Of a DNA stretch of 64,000 bases, positions 11,493 through 23,400 are shown piece by piece. Positions within the stretch are counted from its first letter, which is position 1; each line of letters starts with the position of its first letter. The notes under the pieces were generated by a model. It saw only the letters and a list, made by a program, of their open reading frames with translations. It had not been told where the DNA came from and did no database searches. This stretch comes from Arion vulgaris (Eukaryota > Mollusca > Gastropoda > Stylommatophora > Arionidae). A program made the position numbers and the translations under genes. The DNA lies in NCBI GenBank assembly GCA_020796225.1, contig CM036753.1:76311865-76375864 (forward strand), given 5' to 3'.

Positions 11493-14400
11493 AGAGAGTG
11501 AGAGTCGCAGCAACAATATTACAATAATAACTTACCTGTGAGAAAGATATCTGGACTTGATTGAGATGCTACGCAATTCCGAATATAATCCTGATGATGA
11601 GGAAAAATAAAAGATATTTAACGCTCAGGTGAGATTTAGAGTTATATTTCGTTATAAATTCTCAGCGTGTGACCAGGGTTGCCTCCCAAATTTTTGTCTC
11701 CAATTGGAAGATAGATGGCTGCTGTCTAGCTCGCCTCCAAAGTTAATTTCTGATCTTGCACTGCTACTTAATATTTAAAATGCAGCTAATAACACTAATC
11801 TGTGCTTGCTAGTTCTAAAACTTTTTGGATGAATCACATAAATGCATTTGAAAAAAAAACACGACAAATTGAATCAAAGTTGTGATGTTTATGTTTTCCG
11901 CATATAATAAATTTTGTCGTACCAAAAAATGGTATCGCGCTTTTAATAAACCCATTGGTCGTTGGCTATTGATGTGACGTTATAGCATTCCAAGCAGACT
12001 AATGTGTGCTCAGTCTCCCGCAGCATAGGTCGGGGGATATGTATACTGATGATTGCCATGGCACGCTGTTAAAACACTCTTACTCCTCTCTCTCTCACGC
12101 ACCTAGTTCTACTGATACATGCAAATTTAAACTTAAATCGCTGGACAGATTTAATCCCAATTTTAGTGCCTTCATTCAACAAACAGTCGCCGAGTACCTG
12201 AAGGACATCCCCCTTATCCATCTGCAAGTTCTCGACGATTGATGTTGTTGATGGAATTTTTTTTTTTCGATCCAGAAGCACTTGAGCGTTTCAGTTCTTC
12301 GGCTCGGTGCCATGGACATCGTAACCCTTCGGTTCGGTGCCACGAACTCCGTAAATCTGGGGAATCTGTGGCTTTTTCTGTCATTCCGCAGAATTGAACC
12401 CGCACACACAGAGGGATAGTCACACGTAGACCAACGCGCTACGAACACGCTGGGCAGACGGGCATTGATAAAATAAAAACCGTAAACCAGGTCTATTCAT
12501 GTTGACCACTGACTGAAAAAAACATTCCATCAAGCAACGATGGTTATGGCGGTAACAAATTACAGTGAGAATGATTTATTTTAAACAGCAGACGAGATCT
12601 AAAACAAAATACTGCAGAGATCATACTTTAGTATTTGACAAATATGTCATTATTACTTAATATGAGCTGTTATATACACAACACTTTTAAATGTCTGCAC
12701 GTTCACAGTATCAAAGGGCGGGGCTAACTTCCTCTTGATACAGCAGAAAAATTCATTGGAAAAGATACACATCAACTCACATGTGATAACAACTAAGTAC
12801 TTTTTGCATGTGAAGCGGACACTATATCTATCCGTTAAAGTTATCCGCCTCCTTCCAGGATTCAAGAGATGAAAATCCATGTCAACAGCATGGATAAAGT
12901 CCATGACAATCATTATTTCGTCGCTAACAATGTCTATCCCTTGAATGCGAGTGAATGTGCGGTTTTAAAAAATTTCACATAAAAAATGCTCTATCTTAAC
13001 ATATTAACAACTGTGCTTCCCCAGTTACACATCACCGCCAGACCTGGTTAATTAATACATGTTGGGAGTGCTGTAAGTGTATACTTGAGTTTATTGTAGT
13101 AGCAGATGCAAGCGAGAAGCCGCTGTCAAATCGAGAATCAACTAAACTACATGCAGCACACAAAGTATAACATCATGGAAGACAATAGGTTTCTTAAGCT
13201 GAACATTTACGTGGAAACTAACATTTAGAACTCTTCAATGTGCATGCAACTCACCTGCTTAATTAAAGAACATTGTAATAGTAGACGATTGGAGAGATTG
13301 AGAATAAGGGGTGAGTGAGAATAATGCATGATATTGGTTATTGGTTACTAAACTGACGTCATTGCACTCCGGGCAGACCCATAGGTGCTCAGTCTCCCCA
13401 ACAGATATCGAAGAGTATTCACTGATGGTTCCTATGGCTGATTAAACACACCTCTCATTCTGCCTCTCAGGCATCCAGTTCGACTTGAAGAACGAGTAAC
13501 TCAAAACTGACTAAATAGCTTGATCGATTCAACATCGATTTTAGTGTCCTTATCTAACAGACAGTCGCGAAGATATCAAGAATATCCCCGTATCCATCTT
13601 CAACTCCCCAACAATCGATTGAGATTGAGAAGCATGAGATTGAGAGCAATAGGTGATATTGATATCAAGAATAATGATGGGTGATGAGAGCAAGGCGAGA
13701 GGAAGAACAAGGTGAGAGATTGTGAGCATGAGTAAATACAAATGGTGAAATAGAGACATCGAATGTAAACAGAAGGTGAAAGTGAGACACGAAGAGTGAG
13801 AACAAAGGATGATATTCAGAGCATTGGGCCTGAGAACAAGGGATGAAATGGAAATGGATTAAACTGGGAGACATGCTGATAGTGGAACATGGGATGAATG
13901 GAGCATGCTGATAGTGAGAACATGGGATGAAATGGACATGTGATATGAAATGGAGAATGAGAATATTGTAGAGTCAGTGGAATAGTGATAGTGAGAAAGA
14001 GGATGAGAGTGAGAGAATTGTAGGTAGAGTGAGAATTAGTGTAGGTGAGAATATGTGGAGTAGATGGAATATTGTAGGTAGTAGAGTGAGAATATTGTAG
14101 GTAGTAGAGTGAGAATATTGTAGGTAGTAGAGTGAGAATATTGTGGTATAGAGTGAGAATATTGTAAGTAGAAGTGAGAATATTGTAGGTAGAAGTGAGA
14201 AATTGTGGAGAAGTGAGAATATTGTAGGTAGTAGAGTGAGGAATATGTAGGTAAGAGTGAGAAATTGTAGGTAATAGAGTGAGAATATTGATGGTAGAAG
14301 TGAGAATATTGTAGGAGAAAGTGAGAATATTGTAGGTAGTAGAGTGAGAATATTGTAGTAGAGTGAGAATATTGTAGGTAGTAGAGTGAGAATATTGTAG

Positions 14401-17400
14401 ATAGTAGAGTGAGAATATTGTAGGTAGTAGAGTGAGAATATTGTAGGTATAAGTGAGAATATTGTAGAGTAGAGGTGAGAATATTGTAGGTAATGAGTGA
14501 GAATATTGTAGGTAGTAGAGTGAGAATATGTAGGTAGTAGAGTGAGAATATTGTAGGTAGTAGAGTGAGAATATTGTAGGTAGTAGAGTGAGAATATTGT
14601 AGGTAGTAGAGTGAGAATATTGTAGGTATAAGTGAGAATATTGTAGGTAGAGTGAGAATATTGTAGGTAGTAGAGTGAGAATATTGTAGGTAATAGAGTG
14701 AGAATATTGTAAGTAGAGTGAGAATATTGTAGGTAATAGAGTGAGAATATTGTAGGAGAAGTAGAATATTGTAGGTGTAGAGTGAGAATATTGTAGAGTA
14801 GAGTGAGAATATTGTAGGTAATAGAGTGAGAATATTGTAGGTAGAAGTGAGAATATTGTAGGGAGAAGTGAGAATATTGTAGGTAGTAGAGTGAGAATAT
14901 TGTAGATGAGAATATTGTAGGTGTAGAGTGAGAATATTGTAAGTAGAGTGAGAATATTGTAAGTAGAGTGAGAATATTGTAGGTAATAGAGTGAGAATAT
15001 TGTAAGTAGAGTGAGAATATTGTAGGTAGAAGTGAGAATATTGTAGGGAGAAGTGAGAATATTGTAGGTAGTAGAGTGAGAATATTGTAAGTAGAGTGAG
15101 AATATTGTAGGTAATAGAGTGAGAATATTGTAGGTAGAAGTGAGAATATTGTAGGTAGAGTGAGAATATTGTAGGTAGTAGAGTGAGAATATTGTAGGAG
15201 AAGTGAGAATATTGTAGGGAGAAGTGAGAATATTGTAGGTAGTAGAGTGAGAATATTGTGGTAATAGATGAGAATATTGAGAAGTGAGAATATTGTAGGT
15301 AATAGAGTGAGAATATTGTAAGTAGAGTGAGAATATTGTAGGTAGTAGAGTGAGAATATTGTAGGTAATATAGTGAGAATATTGTGAGAAGTAGAATATT
15401 GTAGGAGTAGAGTGAGAATATTGTAGGGAGTAGAGTGAGAATATTGTAGGTAGTAGAGTGAGAATATTGTAGGTAGAAGTGAGAATATTGTAGGTAGAAG
15501 TGAGAATATTGTAGGTAGTAGAGTGAGAATATTGTAGGTATAAGTGAGAATATTGTAGGGAGTAGAGTGAGAATATTGTAGGTAATAGAGTGAGAATATT
15601 GTAGGTAGTAGAGTGAGAATAATGTAGGAAGTAGAGTGAGAATATTGTAGGTAGAAGTGAGAATATTGTAGGTAAAGTAGAATATTGAGGTAATGAGTGA
15701 GAATATTGTAGGTAGAAGTGAGAATATTGAGGTAGAGTGAGAATATTGTAGGTAGTAAGTGAGAATATTGTAGGTAGTAGTGAGAATTGTAGGTAGAGAG
15801 TGAGAAATTGTAGGTAGAAGTAGAATATTGTAGGTAGTAGAGTGAGAATATTGTAGGTAGTAGAGTGAGAATATTGTAGGTAGTAGAGTGAGAATATTGT
15901 AGGTAGTAGAGTGAGAATATTGTAGGTAGAAGTGAGAATATTGTAGGTAGTAGAGTGAGAATATTGTAAGTAGTGAGAATATTGTAGGTAGAAGTGAGAA
16001 TATTGTAGGTAGTAGAGTGAGAATATTGTAGGTAGAAGGTGAGATAATTGTAGGTAATAGAGTAGAATATTGTAGGTAGTAGAATGAGAATATTGTAGGG
16101 TAGAGAATGAGAATATTGTGGAGTGAAGTGAGAATATTGTAGGTAGTAGAGTGAGAATATTGTAGGTAGAAGTGAGAATATTGTAGGTAGAAGTGAGAAT
16201 ATTGTAGGTAGTAGAGTGAGAATATTGTAGGTAGTAGAGTGAGAATATTGTAGGGAGAAGTGAGAATATTGTAAGTAGAGTGAGAATATTGTAGGCAGTA
16301 GAGTGAGAATATTGTAGGTAGTAGAGTGAGAATATTGTAGGTAGTAGAGGGAGAATATTGTAGGTAGTAGAGTGAGAATATTGTAGGTAGTAGAGTGAGA
16401 ATATTGTAGGTAATAGAGTGAGAATATTGTAGGCAGAAGTGAGAATATTGTAGGTAGAAGTGAGAATATTGTAGGTAATAGAGTGAGAATATTGTAAGTA
16501 GAGTGAGAATATTGTAGGTAATAGTGAGAAGTGAGAATATTGTTGGTAGTACAAGAGGCAATGAATGACATACTCAAAAGAGAAGATGGAAATGGCTCGG
16601 ACATGTTATGAGAATGAGACAAGAAATGCATGCAAGGGTAGCCCACACTTGGACACCAGAAGGAAAGAGAAAGAAAGACAGACCACGGACGACATGGAGG
16701 CGCATGATGGAGAGGAACTGGACACCGCATCTCTGACGTGGGGCTCTGCGCTGAAGGTTGCACGGGACAGGAGAGCATGGAAAGTCCTTTCTGAAGCCCC
16801 ATGTGTCACTAGGCATGACGGATTAAGTAAGTAAGAGTGAGAATATTGTAGGTAGAGTGAGAATATTGTAGGTAGTAGAGTGAGAATATTGTAGGTAGAG
16901 TGAGAATATTGTAGGTAGAGTGAGAATATTGTAGGTAGAAGTGAGAATATTGTAGGGAGAAGTGAGAATATTGTAGGTAGAAGTGAGAATATTGTAGGTA
17001 GAAGTGAGAATATTGTAGGTAGAAGTGAGAATATTGTAGGTAGAAGTGAGAATATTGTAGGTAGAAGTGAGAATATTGTAGGGAGAAGTGAGAATATTTG
17101 AGGTAGAAGTGAGAATATTGTAGGTAGAGTGAGAATTTGTAGGTAGTAGAGTGAGAATATTGTAGGTAGTAGAGTGAGAATATTGTAGGTAGTAGAGTGA
17201 GAATATTGTAGGTAGTAGAGTGAGAATATTGTAGGTGAGTGAGAATTGTAGTGATGAGATATTGTAGGTAGTAGAGTGAGAATATTGTAGGTAGTAGAGT
17301 GAGAATATTGTAGGTAGTAGAGTGAGAATATTGTAGGTAGTAGAGTGAGAATATTGTAGGTAGAGTGAGAATATTGTAGGTAGAGTGAGAATATTGTAGG

Positions 17401-20400
17401 TAGTAGAGTGAGAATATTGTAGGTAGTAGAGTGAGAATATTGTAAGTAGTAGAGTGAGAATATTGTAGGTAGAGTGAGAATATTGTAGGTAGTAGAGTGA
17501 GAATATTGTAGGTAGTAGAGTGAGAATATTGTAGGTAGTAGAGTGAGAATATTGTAGGTAGTAGAGTGAGAATATTGTAGGTAGTAGAGTGAGAATATTG
17601 TAGGTAGTAGAGTGAGAATATTGTAGGTATAAGTGAGAATATTGTAGGTAGAGTGAGAATATTGTAGGTAGTAGAGTGAGAATATTGTAGGTATAAGTGA
17701 GAATATTGTAGGTAGTAGAGTGAGAATATTGTAGGTAGTGTGAGAATATTGTAGGTAGTAGAGTGAGAATATTGTAGGTGTAGAGTGAGAATATTGTAGG
17801 TAGAGTGAGAATATTGTAGGTAGTAGAGTGAGAATATTGTAGATAGTAGAGTGAGAATATTGTAGGTAGTAGAGTGAGAATATTGTAGGTAATAGAGTGA
17901 GAATATTGTAGGTAGTAGGTGAGAATATTGTAGGTAGAGTGAGAATATTGTAGGTAGTAGAGTGAGAATATTGTAGGTAGTAGAGTGAGAATATTGTAGG
18001 TAGAGTGAGAATATTGTAGGTAATAGAGTGAGAATATTGTAGGTAGTAGAGTGAGAATATTGTAGGTAGAGATGAGAATATTGTAGGTAGTAGAGTGAGA
18101 ATATTGTAGGGTAGAAGTGGAATATTGTAGGTAGTAGAGTGAGAATATTGTAGGTAGTAGAGTGAGAATATTGTAGGTAGAAGTGAGAATATTGTAGGTA
18201 GAGTGAGAATATTGTAGGAGAAGTGAGAATATTGTAGGTAGAAGTGAGAATATTGTAGGTAGAAGTGAGAATATTGTAGGTAGATGGAGAATATTGTAGG
18301 AAGTAGAGTGAGAATATTGTAGGTAGAAGTGAGAATATTGTAGGTAGTAGAGTGAGAATATTGTAGGTAGAAGTGAGAATATTGTAGGTAGAAGTGAGAA
18401 TATTGTAGGTAGAAGTGAGAATATTGTAGGTAGTAGAGTGAGAATATTGTAGGTAGAGTGAGAATATTGTAAGTAGAAGTGAGAATATTGTAGGTAGTAG
18501 AGTGAGAATATTGTAGGTAGAAGTGAGAATATTGTAGTAGTAGAGTGAGAATATTGTAGGTAGAGTGAGAATATTGTAGTAGCTAGAGTGAGAATATTGT
18601 AGGACTAGAGTGAGAATATTGTAGGTAGAGAGTGAGAATATTGTAGAGTAGAGTGAGAATATTGTAGGTAGTAGGTGAGAATATTGTAGGTAGTAGAGTG
18701 AGAATATTGTAGGTAGTAGAGTGAGAATATTGTAGGTAGTAGAGTGAGAATATTTTAGGTAGTAGAGTGAGAATATTGTAGGTAGTAGAGTGAGAATATT
18801 GTGAGGTATAGAGTGAGAATATTGTAGGTATAGATGAGAATATTGTAGGTAGTAGAGTGAGAATATTGTAGGTAGTAGAGTGAGAATATTGTAGGTAGTA
18901 GAGTGAGAATATTGTAGGTAGTAGAGTGAGAATATTGTAGGTAGTAGAGTGAGAATATTGTAGGTAGTGTGAGAATATTGTAGGTAGTAGAGTGAGAATA
19001 TTGTAGGTAGTAGAGTGAGAATATTGTAGGTAGTAGAGTGAGAATATTGTAGGTAGTAGAGTGAGAATATTGTAGGTAGAGTGAGAATATTGTAGGTAGT
19101 AGAGTGAGAATATTGTAGGTAGTAGGGTGAGAATATTGTAGGTAGTAAGTGAGAATATTGTAAGTAGAGTGAGAATATTGTAGGTAGTAGAGTGAGAATA
19201 TTGTAGTAGAGTGAGAATATTGTGATAGTAGGTGAGAATATTGTAGGTACTAGAGTGAGAATATTGTAGGTAGTAGAGTGAGAATATTGTAGGTAGTAGA
19301 GTGAGAATATTGTAGGTAGTAGAGTGAGAATATTGTAGGTATAAGTGAGAATATTGTAGGTAGAGTGAGAATATTAAGGTAGGAGAATATTGTGGTAGTA
19401 GTGAGAAATCTTGAGATGTAAAAGTGAAATGCATGCATTGAGTAGAAGTGAAGCAGAGCATGACAAAGAATGGGCTAGAGAAATAAGAAGCTATTGCAGG
19501 TCAGAAGCTGGATACTGCATCTCATGCATCCAGATAGACCCCAGAACACTATAGCAAGATATCCCATCCTTACGGTTCAAGAGTGAGAATCAAGTCAATA
19601 CAGTATACAATTCATGAAATTTGAATGAACACGAAAACCTCAGAGATACTTGTAGACCTATACCGTGAATATTCATAGATAAAAATTCGTATTTCCTTTT
19701 TCATAATGTTAATATACTTGTCCATGGTATCAACCAACCAAGCCGTCGTAGTTATTAGCTATGGACATCTTGTAAGCAGCAAAAAATCGAATACTTTGTT
19801 AGTCAAATAGCGCTCAGAAACGTTAATTTTTTTCCATTCAACTCCATGATTTTTGTTCCAAGCGTGACATCATTCTGCCAGAACTTGTTAGAAAACTGCA
19901 AAAACATTTCGTCCTGCTTGCATTTATAAAAAATATATTTAAATAGTGAAGTAAAAAAATTAGTGAGAGAAAATAGAAGAGATTGAGTTTGTTTCTAAGC
20001 TTCAGTTATAGGTTAATTGTTACATATGTCTACATGTATAAGTTTGTTGATTTTTTTGTCACGTGTATGTATTAGTTGAGTTTGTGATGGTATTAGATAT
20101 AAATAAAATTAGTGATACATAATGAGAATTTCTAGCGTTAAGAGTGAGAAAGCGGAAGATGGAATATTGTAAAGGTCAGGGATAGATGGAGAATATTATG
20201 ACAATAGTGATGAGATTTATTTTGATCAGGTACTGAGCTGAGAAGCTATTGGCTAGGTATGGAATGAATATTGGTGAGAGTAGTAAGGGAAATTAGGAGA
20301 AGTGAAATATTGTGGTAATAAGTGAGAATATTGTAGGTAGAGAGTGAGAATATTGTAGGTAGTAAGTGAGAATATTGTAGGTAGTAGAGTGAGAATATTG

Positions 20401-23400
20401 TAGGTAGAATGAGAATATTGAGGTAGTAGAGTGAGAATATTGTAGAAGTGAAGTGAGAATATTGTAGGTAGAAGTGAGAATATTGTAGGTAGTAGAGTGA
20501 GAATATTGTAGGTAGAGTGAGAATATTGTAGGAAGTAGAGTGAGAATATTGTAGGTAGAAGTGAGAATATTGTAGGTAGTATAGTGAGAATATTGTAGGT
20601 AGAAGTGAGAATATTGTAGGTAGAAGTGAGAATATTGTGAGTAGATGAGAATATTGTAGGTAGAAGTGAGAATATTGTAGGTAGAAGTGAGAATATTGTA
20701 GGTAGAAGTGAGAATATTGTAGGTAGAAGTGGGAATATTGTGGTAGTAGAGTGAGAATATTGTAGGTAGTAGAGTGAGAATATTGTAGGTAGATGAGAAT
20801 ATTGTAAGTAGTAGAGTGAGAATATTGTAGGTACTAGAGTGAGAATATTGTAGGTAGAAGTGAGAATATTGTAAGTAGAGTGAGAATATTGTAGGTACTA
20901 GGTGAGAATATTTAGGTAGTAAGTGAGAATATTGTAGGTAGTAGAGTGAGAATATTGTAGGTAGATTGAGAATATTGTAGGTAGTAGAGTGAGAATATTG
21001 TAGGTACTAGAGTGAGAATATTGTAGGTACTAGAGTGAGAATATTGTGGTTAGTGAGAATATTGTGGTAGTAGTGAGAATAGTGTAGGTAGTAGAGTGCA
21101 ATATTGTAGGTAGTAGAGTGAGAATATTGTAGGTACTAGAGTGAGAATATTGTAGGTAGTAGAGTGAGAATATTGTAGGTAGTAGAGTGAGGAATATTGT
21201 AGGTAGTAGAGTGAGAATATTGTAGGTAGTAGAGTGAGGAATATTGTGGGTAGTAGAGTGAGAATATTGTAGGTAGTAGAGTGAGAATATTGTAGGTAGT
21301 AGATTGAGAATATTGTAGGTAGTAGAGTGAGAATATTGTAGGTAGAGTGAGAATATTGTAGGTAGAAGTGAGAATATTGTAAGTAGAGTGAGAATATTGT
21401 AGGTAGTGTGAGAATATTGTAAGTAGTAGAGTGAGAATATTGTAGGTAGTAGAGTGAGAATATTGTAGGTAGTAGAGTGAGAATATTGTAGGTAGTAGAG
21501 TGAGAATATTGTAGGTAGTAGAGTGAGAATATTGTAGGTAGTAGAGTGAGAGATATTGTAGGTAGTAGAGTGAGAATATTGTAGGTAGAGTGAGAATATT
21601 GTAAGTAGTAGAGTGAGAATATTGTAGGTAGTAGAGTGAGAATATTGTAGGTAGAGTGAGAATATTGTAGGTAGTAGAGTGAGAATATTGTAGGTAGTAG
21701 ATTGAGAATATTGTAGGTAGTAGTGTGAGAATATTGTAAGTAGTAGAGTGAGAATATTGTAGGTAGTAGAGTGAGAATATTGTAAGTAGTAGAGTGAGAA
21801 TATTGTAGGTAGTAGAGTGAGAATATTGTGGTAGGTGAGAATATTGTAGGTAGTAGAGTGAGAATATTGTAGGTAGTAGAGTGAGAATATTGTAGGTAGT
21901 AGAGTGAGAATATTGTAGGTAGTAGAGTGAGAATATTGTGGTAGTAGAGTGAGAATATTGTAGGTACTAGAGTGAGAATATTGATGGTAGAGTGAGAATA
22001 TTGAGTGAGAATATTGTAGGTAGAGTGAGAACAATCGTTGAGATTAAAAATGAAAACGCAATGCATTGAAGTAAACGAAAACTGCAAGCCAGAGCATGAC
22101 CGCAAAGAATGGGCTCAGCAGAAATAAGAAAAGCTATTCAAGTTCAGAACTGGATACTGCAGTCTCATCGCATCCAGATAGACCCCAGAACACTATAGCA
22201 AGACTATCCCATCCTTACGGTTCAAAGAGCGAGAATCAAGTCCAATACAGTACTACAACTTCATAAAATTTGAATGAACACGCAAAAACCTCAGGAGCAT
22301 GACTCTGCTCGCGACCTATACCCGAATATTCCCATAGATAACAAATTACGTATTTCCTTTTTTTCATATATGTTATATATACTCTTTGTGCCATTGGCTA
22401 TCAACCAACCAAGCCGTCAGTGATTATTACACTTTATGGCATCTTGTAACGCAGCAACAAAATCGAATCACTTTTCGTTATCCTCAAAATAGGGCGCCTC
22501 AAAACTGGTTTAATTTTTTTCCATTTCAACCTCCATGATTTCCACCTTGTTCCACACCGCCGCTGACATCGTTCTGCACAGAACTTGTTAGAAAAAACTC
22601 TGTAAAAACATTTCGTCCTGCTTTTCGCATTTATAAAAAAATATATTTTAAATAGTGAAGTAAAAAAAAAAAATATAGTGAGAGACGAAATCAGAAGAGC
22701 ATTGGTTTTGTTTTCTTAAAGCTTCCAGTTTATACAGGTTTAATTCGTTTACATTAAATGTCTACATTTATAAGTTTTTGTTTTTGATTTCTTTTGCTGG
22801 CCACGTGTATTGCTCCATTAATTTGCTTCCTTGCTGATGGTTTTAGATATAACATAAAAAGTTAATGTGAACTATCATAAAGAAATTTCCTAGCTGTTAA
22901 AGAAGGGAAAAGAGCGGAAGCAAGGGAATATAAGAATGTTTAACACAGGTGCAGGTAACTCTTTACTAGATGGAATCTTGATTATCTCTACTTCAATTGA
23001 CCAATACGTGATGACGGTTTTTTGTTTTTTCGATCAGAAGCACTTGAGCTGAAAGCTTTTCGGCTCGGTGTCATGGACATCGTAACCCTTCGGTTCGATG
23101 CCACGAACACCGTAAGGGTTACGATGTCCATGACACCGAGCCGAAAAGCTTTCAGCTCAAGTGCTTCTGGATCAGAAAAAAAAAAACCGTCATCACGTAT
23201 TGGTCAATTGAAGTAGAGATAATCAAGATTCCATCTAGTAAAGAGTTACCTGCACCTGTGTTAAACATTCTTATATTCCCTTGCTTCCGCTCTTTTCCCT
23301 TCTTTAACAGCTAGGAAATTTCTTTATGATAGTTCACATTAACTTTTTATGTTATATCTAAAACCATCAGCAAGGAAGCAAATTAATGGAGCGATACACG

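Noticed and set aside
12255..12460. Genuine tRNA gene (A and B boxes present)
   Set aside because: The head does not fold convincingly as a full cloverleaf by eye, it is followed by a repeated body and poly(A), and copies occur at several loci, so it is a SINE.
13816..16802. Three overlapping minus-strand open frames of 841-942 codons
   Set aside because: They are translations of the tandem array in its three frames. The peptides ([19 protein letters not shown]) follow the 20-23-bp unit, all frames are open at once, and none has a promoter, splice or domain signal.
13976..22030. CRISPR-like alternation of constant core and variable linker
   Set aside because: Linkers are 5-8 bases drawn from a few forms, not unique 25-40-base spacers. 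The DNA is animal and no cas genes are present.
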